Shown here in pieces: positions 54,706-63,818 of a stretch of 64,000 bases of DNA. How positions within the stretch are numbered: position 1 is the first letter of the stretch; each line of letters opens with the position of its first letter. This DNA comes from Actinomadura formosensis NBRC 14204 (GTDB lineage: Bacteria; Actinomycetota; Actinomycetes; Streptosporangiales; Streptosporangiaceae). The notes beneath the pieces were generated by a model that had not been told where the DNA came from, did not search any database, and saw only the letters and a program-made list of their open reading frames with translations. Where the stretch lies: positions 1-64,000 of the forward strand of contig NZ_BCQQ01000015.1 in assembly GCF_001552155.1 (NCBI RefSeq). Reading direction: 5' to 3'. Both the position numbers and the translations under genes were made by a program.

Positions 54706-55869
54706 ATGCGCCACGCTGGGGCGTGTTCCCATGAGCCGATCGGCCGGCGCCTGTTCCCGGTGGTGCTCGTCCCCTGGCCGCTGCTGCTGCCCGCTCCCGG
54801 CGCGCTGGCCGACGTGCTCGGCGGGCGGGACCGGCCCGCCTGGCTCGCCGGCCTCGGCCTCGCCGCCTACCTGGCCTGTTATCTGGGCGCGGTCCTGCTG
54901 GCCCGCCGCCACTCCACCGGGCACCTGAAGGCGTTGTCCCTCCCCGCCGCGACCGTGCTGCTGACGGTGGCCCTCAGCGCGGCGTTCGGCGGGCACATGT
55001 TCGATCTCTTCGACCCGGTGCTGTCGCTGCTCGCGGCCATCGCCGTGTGGCGGTGCACGCCGGTCCTCCTCCTCGGCGCCGGGGCGGTGGCCGGGGCGGG
55101 CGGCGGCATCGACTGGTGGCGCTCGGGGAGCGTCCTCGACGCCTCCGAGGTGGTGGTGACCGCCCTCGTCTGCGCGATGGTGGCCGGGCTGCTGAGCTGG
55201 CTGCTGGCCGAGGTGGTCAGGCTCCGCGAGGGCGGCCGGGAACGGGCCGAGATCGCCGTCGCGCGGGAACGGCTGCGGTTCGCCCGCGACCTGCACGACC
55301 TGTTCGGGCACACGATGGCGCTCATCCTCATCAAGGCCGAGTCGGTGCGCCGGTCCGCCGGCGGCGATCCCGGCGCCGTCCGGGGCCTCGCCCAGGACAT
55401 CGACGCCGCCGGGCGGCGGGCGCTGACCGAGCTGCGCCAGGCGGTGACCGGCTACCGGGAGAGGGGCCTCGGCGCCGAACTGGCCGAGGCGCGGGCGCTG
55501 CTCGCGGAGGCGGGCATCGCGGTGGTCGTCGAGCACGACCGGCTGCCGCTGCCCGCCGAGACCGACACGCTGCTCGGCTGGGCCGTCCGGGAGGGCGTGA
55601 CCAATGTGATCCGGCACAGCCGGGCCGGCCGGTGCGAGATCCTCGTGCGGCGCGACGCCGCCGGCGTCACGCTGCGGATCACCGACGACGGGACCGGGGG
55701 CGGCCCGTCCGGCCTGCCCGGCAACGGGCTGAAGGGGCTCGCCGAGCGCGTCGCCGCGGCCGGGGGCGGGCTGCAGGCCGCGGCCGTCCACGGCGGGGGG
55801 TACCGGCTCGTGGTCCGGGCACCGGTGCCCGGCGGCGCCCCGCGGCTGCACGCCTCGGCGGCGGCTTGA
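54706..55869 (+). CDS. DesK/NarX-type sensor histidine kinase
   Basis: This 387-residue membrane kinase has five or so hydrophobic helices (about 16-165), a HisKA_3 dimerisation helix with the phosphorylation site His197 in FARDLHDLFGHTMAL, and a short ATPase domain with the N-box VREGVTNVIRHSRAG near 293 and the G-box GNGLKGLAERV near 343. This class pairs with NarL-type regulators; the only one in the window is at 47189. GGAGGTGTTTCG precedes the ATG. An AT-rich promoter region with TTGAAC at 54604 lies upstream. It carries no usable SARP register toward this gene. Confidence 0.9.
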   Translation: MRHAGACSHEPIGRRLFPVVLVPWPLLLPAPGALADVLGGRDRPAWLAGLGLAAYLACYLGAVLLARRHSTGHLKALSLPAATVLLTVALSAAFGGHMFDLFDPVLSLLAAIAVWRCTPVLLLGAGAVAGAGGGIDWWRSGSVLDASEVVVTALVCAMVAGLLSWLLAEVVRLREGGRERAEIAVARERLRFARDLHDLFGHTMALILIKAESVRRSAGGDPGAVRGLAQDIDAAGRRALTELRQAVTGYRERGLGAELAEARALLAEAGIAVVVEHDRLPLPAETDTLLGWAVREGVTNVIRHSRAGRCEILVRRDAAGVTLRITDDGTGGGPSGLPGNGLKGLAERVAAAGGGLQAAAVHGGGYRLVVRAPVPGGAPRLHASAAA

Positions 55870-55897
55870 GGGAGCCTCGAACCCGGTTCCGCACCAT
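55866..55897 (+). promoter_or_regulatory. SARP-type promoter of the SDR gene
   Basis: TTGAGGG (55866, overlapping the kinase stop codon) and TCGAACC (55877) are 11 bp apart. CACCAT (55892) comes 8 nt after the second. Confidence 0.65.
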
Positions 55898-55930
55898 GGC
55901 CGTGCTCGGCGGTATCACGGGGAGGGCGCC

Positions 55931-56683
55931 ATGCGGCTTGGACTCGAAGGACGTTCCGTACTGGTCACCGGTGCCACCGGCGGCATCGGGCGGGCCGTCG
56001 CCCGCGCCTACGCGGACGCGGGGGCGCGCGTCGCGGTGACGTGGCACCACGACGCCGAGGCCGCCGGGAAGCTGGCGGAACGGCTCGGCGGGGGAGCGTT
56101 CTGCGTCGGCTACTCGCTGTCCGACCCGGACTCCGTCGCCGCGGCCGTCGCCGCCGTGGAGGCCGAATGCGGGGGACCCGACGTCCTGGTGGCCGCGGCG
56201 GCGCGCCTCGGCGGACGCCGCCCGGACGCCGGGTACTTCGCCGAGGCCCCGATGAGCGAATGGGGCGGCCTCCTCACCGACAACCTCGCCGGCACGATCC
56301 GCACCGTCCAACTCGCGGCGGCCGGGATGCGGCGCCGCGGCTGGGGCCGGATCGTGCTGATCTCCTCTCACCTGGTGGCCGGCGGCCGTCCCGGAATGGA
56401 GTTCTACGGGGCGGCCAAGGCGGGCCTGCACGGGTTCGCCCGCAGCCTCATGTGGGACGCCGGCCCGGACGGCGTCCTCGTGAACGTGGTGGCGCCCGGC
56501 CTGACGCTCACCGAGCGGGTCGCGGCGCGGCTGCCCGCCGGGACGGCCGAGCGCGAGGCGGCGGCGACGCCCAGCGGGCGGCTCAGCGCGCCCGAGGACG
56601 TCGCCGCCGCCGTGCTGTTCCTCGGCTCGGCCGCCAACGGCAACATCACCGGCCAGGTCGTCACGGTGTCGGGCGGTCGCTGA
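55931..56683 (+). CDS. Short-chain ketoreductase (FabG-like)
   Basis: This 250-residue classical SDR has the NADPH motif VTGATGGIGRAVARAY near residue 12 and the catalytic triad Ser145 (LISSHL), Tyr159 and Lys163 (YGAAKAG). In type II PKS clusters such enzymes reduce a keto group of the nascent polyketide or a later ring carbonyl. It lies next to the deoxysugar and minimal PKS genes. The ATG has GGAGGG upstream, and SARP-type repeats place it in the cluster regulon. Whether it is the C-9 ketoreductase or a tailoring enzyme cannot be decided. It overlaps the convergent 4,6-dehydratase gene by 23 bp. Confidence 0.85.
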   Translation: MRLGLEGRSVLVTGATGGIGRAVARAYADAGARVAVTWHHDAEAAGKLAERLGGGAFCVGYSLSDPDSVAAAVAAVEAECGGPDVLVAAAARLGGRRPDAGYFAEAPMSEWGGLLTDNLAGTIRTVQLAAAGMRRRGWGRIVLISSHLVAGGRPGMEFYGAAKAGLHGFARSLMWDAGPDGVLVNVVAPGLTLTERVAARLPAGTAEREAAATPSGRLSAPEDVAAAVLFLGSAANGNITGQVVTVSGGR

Positions 56684-57647
56684 CGGCGGCCGGCTTCCAC
56701 CAGCCCGGATTGTCGCGGTACCAGGCGACGACGTCGGCGAGGCCCTCCTCGAACCCGATCCGCGGCCGGTAGCCCAGCTCGTCCCGGATCTTGGACCCGT
56801 CCACCGAGTAGCGGAAGTCGTGGCCCTTGCGGTCGGCCACGTGCCGGACCATGGCGGCGTCCGCGCCGCACAGCTCCAGCAGCAGCTTCGTCATCGCGAC
56901 GTTGGTCAGCTCCCGGCCGCCGCCGATGTTGTAGATCTCCCCGGCGCGCCCTCGCGCGAGCACCAGGTGGACGGCCCGGCAGTGGTCGTCCACGTGCAGC
57001 CATTCCCGCACGTTCGACCCGTCGCCGTAGAGCGGCACCGGCGTGCCGCTGAGCAGGTTGGTGATGAACAGGGGGATCAGCTTCTCGACGTACTGGTAGG
57101 GCCCGTAGTTGTTGGAGCACCGCGTGATGCGGATGTCCATCCCGTAGGTGCGGTGGTAGGACCGCGCGATCAGCTCGGCGGACGCCTTGGACGCCGCGTA
57201 CGGGGAGTTCGGACGCAGCGGCCAGTCCTCGGTCCAGGATCCCTGCGCGATGGAGCCGTACACCTCGTCCGTGGAGATCTGCACGAACCGCTCGACGCCC
57301 GCGCGCAGCGACGCCTCCAGCAGGGCCTGGGTGCCGAGGACGTTCGTCCGGACGAAGTCCTGCGCGCCGCCCGAGATCGAGCGGTCGACGTGGGATTCGG
57401 CGGCGAAGTGCACGACGCAGGAGTGGCCGGGCACGAGCCCGGCCAGCAGTTCGGTGTCGCAGACGTCGCCGCGGACGAAGGTGAGCCGCGGGTGGGCCGG
57501 CGGCAGGTTCGCGGTGTTGCCCGCGTAGGTGAGCAGATCGAGGACCGTCACCTCGGCGTCCTCGTGACCGGGGTAGCCCCCGGCCAGCATGGTGCGGACG
57601 AAGTGCGAGCCGATGAAGCCGGCGCCGCCGGTGACGAGCACCCTCAT
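56661..57647 (-). CDS. rfbB: dTDP-glucose 4,6-dehydratase
   Basis: This 328-residue extended SDR has VTGGAGFIGSHFVRTML at the N-terminus, the STDEVYGSI motif near 122 and the catalytic YAASKASAEL near 148. The enzyme converts dTDP-glucose to dTDP-4-keto-6-deoxyglucose, the common precursor for all sugars in the cluster. Its ATG overlaps the thymidylyltransferase stop, so it is the third gene of the 60.0-56.7 kb minus-strand operon. Sequence is intact and length normal. Confidence 0.96.
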   Translation of the reverse strand: MRVLVTGGAGFIGSHFVRTMLAGGYPGHEDAEVTVLDLLTYAGNTANLPPAHPRLTFVRGDVCDTELLAGLVPGHSCVVHFAAESHVDRSISGGAQDFVRTNVLGTQALLEASLRAGVERFVQISTDEVYGSIAQGSWTEDWPLRPNSPYAASKASAELIARSYHRTYGMDIRITRCSNNYGPYQYVEKLIPLFITNLLSGTPVPLYGDGSNVREWLHVDDHCRAVHLVLARGRAGEIYNIGGGRELTNVAMTKLLLELCGADAAMVRHVADRKGHDFRYSVDGSKIRDELGYRPRIGFEEGLADVVAWYRDNPGWWKPAAVSDRPTP

Positions 57648-58711
57648 GAGGCCGTCACCTCGACGCCCGCGTCATCGCCCACCAGCAGCCGGCTGGAGTG
57701 GCCGCCGGCGCCGCCCGCGACCGTGGCGCCGCGCCCGATCAGCGACCGGGTCAGCCCGGACATCTCGCTGATCGACGCGCCGTCGAGCACGATCGAGTCG
57801 GCGATGCCCGCCATGGTGAGGGTGCAGCCGCGGCCGATCGCGGAGTAGGCGCCGACGCGGCTGTCGGTGACGAGGGCCGCGGCGCCGATCACGGCCGGGC
57901 CGGTGATGTGCGACCGGACGATCCGGGCGTCCGGCTCGACCACGACCGGGCCGACGATCCGGCTGTGCGCGTCGACCTGCCCGTGCAGGCCGGGCCGCAC
58001 GCCGTCCAGGACGGCGCGGTTGCAGTCGAGCAGCTCGTCGACGCTTCCGGTGTCGCGCCAGTAGCCGCGGTACTCGCCGGCCGTCACCGGGTGCCCGCGG
58101 TCGAGCAGGTCCCGGACGGCGTCGGTGATCTCCAGTTCGCCGCGCGCGCTCGGCCGGATCCGGTCCACGGCCGCGTGGACGGCCGGGGTGAAGAAGTAGA
58201 CGCCGGTGATGGCGAGGTCGCTGCGCGGCCGCTCCGGCTTCTCGGCGAGCGACAGGACCCGCCCGCCCGGGCCGAGCTCGGCGACCCCGTACTGCCGGGG
58301 ATCGGCCACTTTGGCGAGCAGCAGCCGCGCGTCCGGGCGCCGGGCGCGGAACTCGGCGGCGGCCTCGGCGATCCCGCCGGCCAGGACGTTGTCGCCGAGG
58401 TACATGACGAAGTCGTCGCCGCCGAGGTACTCGCGGGCGGTGAGCACCGCGTGGGCGAGCCCGAGCGGGGCCTCCTGGACGAGGTAGGTGACGGACAGGC
58501 CGAGGGCCGCCCCGTCGCCGACCAGCGCCCGGATCTGCTCGTGCCCGTCGCCGACGATGACGCCGGCCTCGGTGACGCCGATGTCGCGGATGTTCTCCAG
58601 GCAGTGCACCAGGACGGGCTTGTTCCCGACCGGGATCAGCTGCTTCGGCATCGAATGGGTGAACGGGCGCAGGCGGGTGCCCTTGCCGCCCGCCAGGACC
58701 AGGGCCTTCAC
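57644..58711 (-). CDS. rfbA: Glucose-1-phosphate thymidylyltransferase (long type)
   Basis: This 355-residue nucleotidyltransferase activates glucose-1-phosphate as dTDP-glucose. The signature LAGGKGTRLRPFTHSMPKQL is at the N-terminus, and the metal-site Asp lies in MYLGDNVLAGG near 108. The C-terminal third forms a left-handed beta helix, which identifies the long antibiotic-type RmlA rather than the ~290-residue rhamnose enzyme. The GTG start overlaps the stop of the upstream 3-dehydratase in GTGA form. It is the second gene of the operon. Confidence 0.95.
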   Translation of the reverse strand: MKALVLAGGKGTRLRPFTHSMPKQLIPVGNKPVLVHCLENIRDIGVTEAGVIVGDGHEQIRALVGDGAALGLSVTYLVQEAPLGLAHAVLTAREYLGGDDFVMYLGDNVLAGGIAEAAAEFRARRPDARLLLAKVADPRQYGVAELGPGGRVLSLAEKPERPRSDLAITGVYFFTPAVHAAVDRIRPSARGELEITDAVRDLLDRGHPVTAGEYRGYWRDTGSVDELLDCNRAVLDGVRPGLHGQVDAHSRIVGPVVVEPDARIVRSHITGPAVIGAAALVTDSRVGAYSAIGRGCTLTMAGIADSIVLDGASISEMSGLTRSLIGRGATVAGGAGGHSSRLLVGDDAGVEVTAS

Positions 58712-60027
58712 GGACGCCCTCCTTCGGCGCCGCCGGACGCGAACTCGCGGATGGACGCGATCATGTAGTCGATCATCTCGTCGGTGAGGCCCGGGTAGAC
58801 CCCGATCCAGAACGTGCCCTCGGCCACGATGTCGCTGTTGGCGAGATCCCCGGAAACCCGGCAGGGGACGTCGGCGTAGGCGGGCTGGCGGGTCAGGTTG
58901 CCGGCGAACAGCAGCCGCGTGCCGATCCGGCGGGACTCCAGGAAGTCCACGATCTCCCGGCGGGTGAACGCGGCGCCGGGCAGGACGGTCATCGCGAAGC
59001 CGAACCAGCTCGGGTCGCCGCCCGGCGTCGGCTCGGGGAGCAGCAGGCCGGGGACGCCGTCCAGGCCGTCGCGGAGCCGCCGCCAGTTGCGCCGCCGCGC
59101 CTCGCCGAACGCGGGCAGCTTGGCGAGCTGCGTCAGGCCCAGGGCCGCCTGGATGTCGGTGCTCTTCATGTTGTAGCCCACACGGGAGAACACGTACTTG
59201 TGGTCGTATCCGGGGGGCAGCGTGCCGAGCTGGTAGTCGAAGCGCTTGCGGCACCTGTTGTCCTCGCCGGGCTCGCACCAGCAGTCGCGGCCCCAGTCGC
59301 GCAGTGACTCCACGATCCGGGCCAGCGCCAGGTTGTCGGTGAGAACGCAGCCGCCCTCGCCCATGGTGATGTGGTGGGCCGGGTAGAAGCTCACCGTGCT
59401 CATGTCCCCGAAGGTGCCGGTGGCCCTGCCCTCGTAGCGGGAGCCGACCGCGTCGCAGTTGTCCTCGATGAGGAACAGCCCGCGCTCCTCGGCCAGCTCG
59501 GTGATCTCCCGCACCGCGAACGGGTTGCCCAGCGCGTGCGCGATCATGATCGCCTTCGTGCGCGGTCCGACGGCCGCCGCGACGCGGTCGGGCGTGGTGT
59601 TGTAGGTGCCGAGTTCGACGTCCACGAACACCGGCACCAGGCCGGTCTGGACGATCGGGTTGACGGTCGTCGGGAAGCCCGCGGCGACGGTGACGACCTC
59701 GTCGCCCGGCACCAGCCGGTGCTCCTCCAGGTCCCGCGCGGTCAGCGCGGTCAGCGCGAGCAGGTTGGCCGAGGACCCCGAGTTCGTCAGATGCGCCTTG
59801 CGCAGGCCCATCGCGCGGGCGAAGCCCCGCTCGAACCGCAGGGCCCGCGCCCCGGCCGCGATCCGCATGTCCAGCGCGGCCTCGACGAGCGCCGCGCGGT
59901 CGTCCTCGTCGAGCACCGCGCCTGAGGGCGGCAGCGGCGTCACGCCCGGGACGAACTCCCGCGGCGGTGAAACGGTGTGATGGTATTTGCGGGCCTGCTC
60001 CAAGAGCAGCGCCTTGTCGCCGGACAT
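58708..60027 (-). CDS. NDP-4-keto-6-deoxyhexose 3-dehydratase (PLP-dependent, RfbH/SpnQ type)
   Basis: This 439-residue enzyme of the DegT aminotransferase fold removes the C-3 hydroxyl. The PLP-lysine position is a histidine (SFYPAHHITMGEGG near residue 222), which separates 3-dehydratases from aminotransferases. The N-terminal LEQARKYHH block and a Cys-rich loop with DCWCEPGEDNRC near 255 are also diagnostic. With the 2,3-dehydratase it allows a 2,3,6-trideoxyhexose such as rhodinose or amicetose. It heads the operon with rfbA and rfbB. GGGAGG precedes the ATG. Electron-donor partners are not evident here. Confidence 0.93.
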   Translation of the reverse strand: MSGDKALLLEQARKYHHTVSPPREFVPGVTPLPPSGAVLDEDDRAALVEAALDMRIAAGARALRFERGFARAMGLRKAHLTNSGSSANLLALTALTARDLEEHRLVPGDEVVTVAAGFPTTVNPIVQTGLVPVFVDVELGTYNTTPDRVAAAVGPRTKAIMIAHALGNPFAVREITELAEERGLFLIEDNCDAVGSRYEGRATGTFGDMSTVSFYPAHHITMGEGGCVLTDNLALARIVESLRDWGRDCWCEPGEDNRCRKRFDYQLGTLPPGYDHKYVFSRVGYNMKSTDIQAALGLTQLAKLPAFGEARRRNWRRLRDGLDGVPGLLLPEPTPGGDPSWFGFAMTVLPGAAFTRREIVDFLESRRIGTRLLFAGNLTRQPAYADVPCRVSGDLANSDIVAEGTFWIGVYPGLTDEMIDYMIASIREFASGGAEGGRP

Positions 60028-60082
60028 GCGCCCGCCTCCCCAATGCGCTCGCTGTGGTCGGTGAGCCCCCACGGTGGGACGG

Positions 60083-60113
60083 ACGATTCGGGCGGGCTTC
60101 GAGGCCATTTCGA
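60083..60113 (-). promoter_or_regulatory. SARP-type promoter of the 3-dehydratase-rfbA-rfbB operon
   Basis: On the minus strand, TCGAAAT (60113-60107) and TCGAAGC (60102-60096) are 11 bp apart. AATCGT (60088-60083) follows after 7 nt rather than 8. The same TCGA cores serve the divergent cyclase promoter. Confidence 0.6.
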
Positions 60114-60130
60114 GCGGACGCCCCCACGCT
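60099..60130 (+). promoter_or_regulatory. SARP-type promoter of the cyclase-minimal PKS operon
   Basis: TCGAGGC (60099) and TCGAGCG (60110) are 11 bp apart and are the best heptamer pair in the window. Exactly 8 nt later is CACGCT (60125), a NANNNT -10. It precedes the aromatase/cyclase and minimal PKS genes. Confidence 0.78.
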
Positions 60131-60168
60131 GGGCGCCGACCGTGCCCGCCCTTCCCGGGGAGCGAAAA

Positions 60169-61014
60169 GTGATCAGCAGCGGAAGCGTCGTCCAGAACAT
60201 CGTCGTAGCCCGGCCGCTCGGCGCCGTGTACCCGTTGGTGGCCGACGCCGCGCAGGCCGTCCGGTCGGCCCCGCCGGTGGTGCACGTCCGGTACGTCGAG
60301 CGCGGTGACGGCGGCGACCTCATCGAACGGTGGACCGTCGAGGACGGCGCGATCCGCAGCTGGCGGGCGGCCCGGTGGCTCGACCCCGCGGCGGGGACCG
60401 TCCGGTTCGAGCAGCGGCCGCCGCAGCCGCCGGTCCTGGAACTGGGCGGACGATGGCGGATGACCGCACTGGCGGCGGAGGAGACGCGGGTCGAGCTGCG
60501 GCACGAGTGGCGCGTCACCGGCGACGGCGCCCCGGTCGAGGCCCGGCTGAGGCGCGGCACCGGCATGCAGCTGGAGGCCGTCAAGCGGCTGGCGGAGGAG
60601 GACGGGTGGGACCTCGTCCACGAGGAATCCGTGCTGCTCCACCGCGACGCGCGCGATGTCGAGGCGTTCCTGTCCGATGCCCGCGCCTGGCCGGGGAACG
60701 TCGCGGGACGCGCCGGCGTCCGCGCCGTCTCCGGCGATCCCGGCCGGCAGGTCGTGGAGGTCCGGACCGAGGACGCCGGGACGCTGCGGCGCGCACACGT
60801 GTGGATCCCCGGCACCGGGCTGGTGTGGAAGGACCTCGGGCCCCTCCCCGGGGGATGCCGCATGTCGTGGGGGAACCTCACCGTGCGGCCGGTGACCGGC
60901 GGCACGCTCGTCACCTCGCGGCACGCCGCCCGGCTCGCTCCCGGCTCCACCGCGCCGCCGCCCGTCCCGGCCCCGATCCCACCTCTAGGTGCGCTTGAAG
61001 AGCCCGCCCGATAG
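60169..61014 (+). CDS. Two-domain aromatase/cyclase
   Basis: This 281-residue protein is built of two SRPBCC/START-like domains (about 1-140 and 145-270), the layout of di-domain aromatase/cyclases in reducing type II systems. Each domain starts with a helix-grip strand (IVVARPLGAVYPLVADA; LLHRDARDVEAFLSDARAW). It would bind the nascent poly-beta-ketone and direct first-ring closure and dehydration. The GTG at 60169 has GGGGAGCG upstream. It is the first gene of the operon with KS-alpha, CLF and ACP. Its di-domain form agrees with a ketoreductase being present. Confidence 0.88.
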   Translation: MISSGSVVQNIVVARPLGAVYPLVADAAQAVRSAPPVVHVRYVERGDGGDLIERWTVEDGAIRSWRAARWLDPAAGTVRFEQRPPQPPVLELGGRWRMTALAAEETRVELRHEWRVTGDGAPVEARLRRGTGMQLEAVKRLAEEDGWDLVHEESVLLHRDARDVEAFLSDARAWPGNVAGRAGVRAVSGDPGRQVVEVRTEDAGTLRRAHVWIPGTGLVWKDLGPLPGGCRMSWGNLTVRPVTGGTLVTSRHAARLAPGSTAPPPVPAPIPPLGALEEPAR

Positions 61015-61059
61015 TCGGTGCCGAGCGATGTGAACGTGGTGAGCGAGGGAGACGAGGCT

Positions 61060-62322
61060 ATGGACCGGCGTGTCGTGATCACCGGGATCGGGGTGGTGGC
61101 GCCCGGCGATCCCGGGACGAAGGCGTTCTGGCAGCGGATCGTCGAGGGCCGGACGGCCACCCGGACGGTGAGCACCTTCGACCCGGCGCCGTACCGCTCG
61201 CGGGTGGCGGCCGAGTGCGACTTCGACCCGGTCCGCGAGGGGCTCTCCCCGCAGGAGGCCCGGCGCATGGACCGGGCCGCGCAGCTCCTCGTCGTGAGCG
61301 CGCGGGAGGCGCTCGCCGACAGCGGGCTGCCCGACGCCGCGCACGACCCCGGCCGCGTCGGCGTCAGCGTCGGCAGTGCCGTCGGCTGCACGATGAAGCT
61401 GGACGAGGAGTACAACGTCCTCAGCGACGGCGGCCGCACCTGGGTGGTGGACCCGGAGTACGCGGTCCCGCACCTGTACGACTACGTCGTGCCCAGCTCG
61501 CTGGCCGCCGAGGTCGCCTGGGCGGCCGGCGCCGAGGGGCCGGCGACCGTCGTCTCGGCCGGCTGCACGTCCGGCATCGACGCGGTCGGGTACGCGTGCG
61601 ACCTCATCGAGGAGGGCTCCGCGGACGTCATGGTCGCGGGCGCGGGCGACGCCCCGCTGTCGCCGATCACCTTCGCCTGCTTCGACGCGATCAAGGCCAC
61701 GTCCAACCGCAACGACACCCCGGAGAGCGCGCTGCGGCCGTTCCACCGCACCCGCAACGGGTTCGTGCTGGGCGAGGGCGCCGCGGTGATGATCCTGGAG
61801 GAGTACGGGCACGCGCGCCGCCGCGGCGCGCAGATCTACGCGCACATCGACGGCTTCGCCTGCCGCAGCAACGCCTACCACATGACCGCGCTGCGGCCGG
61901 ACGGGCGCGAGATGGCCGCCGCGATCACGGCGGCGCTCGGCAGGGCCGGGCTGGCGCCGGACGCGGTCGACTACGTCAACGCCCACGGCACCGGGACCAA
62001 GCAGAACGACCGGCACGAGACCAGGGCGTTCAAGCGGGCGCTGGGCGAGCACGCCCACCGGGTGCCGGTGAGCTCCATCAAGGCGGTCACCGGGCACTCG
62101 CTCGGCGGCATCGGCTCCATCGAGATCGCCGCCTGCGCGCTCGCGCTCACGCACGGCGTCGTGCCGCCGACCGCGAACCTCGACGACCCCGACCCCGAAC
62201 TCGACCTCGACTACGTCCCGCTGACCGCGCGGGAGAAGCGGCTCGACGCGGTGCTGACCGTCGGCAGCGGCTTCGGCGGCTTCCAGAGCGCGATGGTCCT
62301 GACCCGGCGGGGGGCGCGATGA
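61060..62322 (+). CDS. Type II PKS ketosynthase alpha subunit
   Basis: This 420-residue KS-alpha has the active-site Cys169 in VVSAGCTSGID and the histidine motifs NAHGTGTKQND near 307 and VTGHSLGGIGSIE near 345. It forms a heterodimer with the chain length factor encoded next, with which it overlaps by 4 bp. Together they make the full-length poly-beta-ketone from malonyl units. The ATG at 61060 has a GAGG-rich stretch upstream and is preferred over upstream GTG codons. All catalytic residues appear intact. Confidence 0.96.
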   Translation: MDRRVVITGIGVVAPGDPGTKAFWQRIVEGRTATRTVSTFDPAPYRSRVAAECDFDPVREGLSPQEARRMDRAAQLLVVSAREALADSGLPDAAHDPGRVGVSVGSAVGCTMKLDEEYNVLSDGGRTWVVDPEYAVPHLYDYVVPSSLAAEVAWAAGAEGPATVVSAGCTSGIDAVGYACDLIEEGSADVMVAGAGDAPLSPITFACFDAIKATSNRNDTPESALRPFHRTRNGFVLGEGAAVMILEEYGHARRRGAQIYAHIDGFACRSNAYHMTALRPDGREMAAAITAALGRAGLAPDAVDYVNAHGTGTKQNDRHETRAFKRALGEHAHRVPVSSIKAVTGHSLGGIGSIEIAACALALTHGVVPPTANLDDPDPELDLDYVPLTAREKRLDAVLTVGSGFGGFQSAMVLTRRGAR

Positions 62323-63524
62323 CCGCCGTGGTGACGGGCATCGGCGTCGCCGCGCCCACCGGGCTCGGCGTCGAGGAGTTCTGGGCCGGGACGCTGAAGG
62401 GCGCGTCCGCGATCGGCCCGATCACCCGTTTCGACGCGTCCGGGTACCCGGTCGGGCTGGCCGGGGAGATCTCCGGGTTCGACGCCGCCGCGCAGATCCC
62501 CGGCCGGCTGCTGCCCCAGACCGACCGGGTCACGCAGCTGGCGCTCGCCGCCACCGGCTGGGGGCTCGCCGACGCGGACGTCGACCCGGCGCGGTTCGGC
62601 GAGTTCGACATGGGCGTGGTGACGGCCGGGTCGATCGGCGGGTTCGAGTTCGGCCAGCGCGAGCTGCAGGCGCTGTGGCGGGACGGGCCGGAGCACGTCA
62701 GCGTGTACCAGTCGTTCGCCTGGTTCTACGCGGTCAACACCGGGCAGATCTCGATCCGGCACGGGATGCGCGGGCCGACCGGGGTGCTGGTCACCGAGCA
62801 GGCCGGCGGCCTGGACGCGCTCGCGCAGGCGCGGCGGCGGGTGCGCGCCGGCACCGGACTCGTGGTCTCCGGCGGGATGGAGGCGCCGCTGTGCCCGTGG
62901 GGCGTGGCCGCGCACGTCCGCAACGGCGGGCTCAGCCGCAGCCGCGACAGGGACCGCGCCTTCCTGCCCTTCGACGCCGACGCGGGCGGGCACGTCATCG
63001 GCGAGGGCGGTGCCATGCTGATCGTCGAGGACGCCGGCAGGGCACGTGAACGCGGCGCACCGCACGTTTACGGGGAGATCGCCGGGTACTGCGCCACCTT
63101 CGACCCGCCCGGCGGCACCCGGCTCGCCGAGGCGATCACCGGTGCGCTGGACGACGCGGGCGTGGACCCGTCCGGCATCGGCGCGGTGTTCGCGGACGCG
63201 TCCGGCGTCCCGTCCCTCGACCTCGTGGAGGCCGACGCCATCCGGCGGGTGTTCGGGAAGCGGTCCACGCCGGTCCCGGTCACCGCGCCCAAGACGATGT
63301 TCGGCCGGCTCAGCTCCGGCGGCGGGCCGGTCGACGTGGCCGCCGCGCTGCTGGCCCTGCGCGACGGCGTCGTCCCGCCGACGGTCAACGTCGGCGACCT
63401 CGCCCCGGGCTGCGAGCTCGACCTGGTCAGGGAGGCCCGCCCGGTGCCGCTGTCCGCCGCGCTCGTCATCGCCCGGGGACACCACGGATTCAACTCGGCG
63501 CTGGTCGTGCGCTCGGCCGCCTGA
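62319..63524 (+). CDS. Type II PKS chain length factor (KS-beta)
   Basis: This 401-residue ketosynthase-like partner has the active-site Cys replaced by Gln161 (VTEQAGGLDAL), the hallmark of KS-beta subunits that decarboxylate malonyl-ACP and set chain length. Its ATG overlaps the KS-alpha stop codon, so translation is coupled. Chain length cannot be predicted confidently without an alignment of the gating residues. The ACP gene follows after 27 nt. Confidence 0.96.
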   Translation: MTAVVTGIGVAAPTGLGVEEFWAGTLKGASAIGPITRFDASGYPVGLAGEISGFDAAAQIPGRLLPQTDRVTQLALAATGWGLADADVDPARFGEFDMGVVTAGSIGGFEFGQRELQALWRDGPEHVSVYQSFAWFYAVNTGQISIRHGMRGPTGVLVTEQAGGLDALAQARRRVRAGTGLVVSGGMEAPLCPWGVAAHVRNGGLSRSRDRDRAFLPFDADAGGHVIGEGGAMLIVEDAGRARERGAPHVYGEIAGYCATFDPPGGTRLAEAITGALDDAGVDPSGIGAVFADASGVPSLDLVEADAIRRVFGKRSTPVPVTAPKTMFGRLSSGGGPVDVAAALLALRDGVVPPTVNVGDLAPGCELDLVREARPVPLSAALVIARGHHGFNSALVVRSAA

Positions 63525-63551
63525 ACCGCGCCGCGAATGGAGGAGGAGAAC

Positions 63552-63818
63552 ATGAGTGCGTTCACCCTGGAAGACCTCAAGGCCGTGATGCGGTCGGCCG
63601 CCGGCGAGGACGAGTCGCTCAACCTGGACGGTGACATCCTCGGCGTGGACTTCGCCGCGCTCGGCTACGACTCGCTCGCGCTGATGGAGGCGGCGAGCCG
63701 GCTCCAGCGCGACCTGGGCGTCGAGCTGCCCGAGGAGGAGGTCGCCGACGCCGCCACCCCGGCGGCGTTCCTGACGCTGGTCAACGACCGGCTCGCGGAG
63801 GCCGGGACGGCCCGGTGA
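63552..63818 (+). CDS. Type II PKS acyl carrier protein
   Basis: This 88-residue ACP has the phosphopantetheine attachment Ser41 in ALGYDSLALMEA. It carries malonyl and growing polyketide intermediates for the KS-CLF pair. GGAGGAGAAC lies just upstream of the ATG. The carboxylase-like gene overlaps its stop codon (GTGA), which extends the operon past the window edge. Confidence 0.96.
   Translation: MSAFTLEDLKAVMRSAAGEDESLNLDGDILGVDFAALGYDSLALMEAASRLQRDLGVELPEEEVADAATPAAFLTLVNDRLAEAGTAR

Noticed and set aside
58708-60027. Aminotransferase for an aminosugar
   Set aside because: The PLP lysine is replaced by histidine and the cysteine-rich loop is present, so it is a 3-dehydratase.
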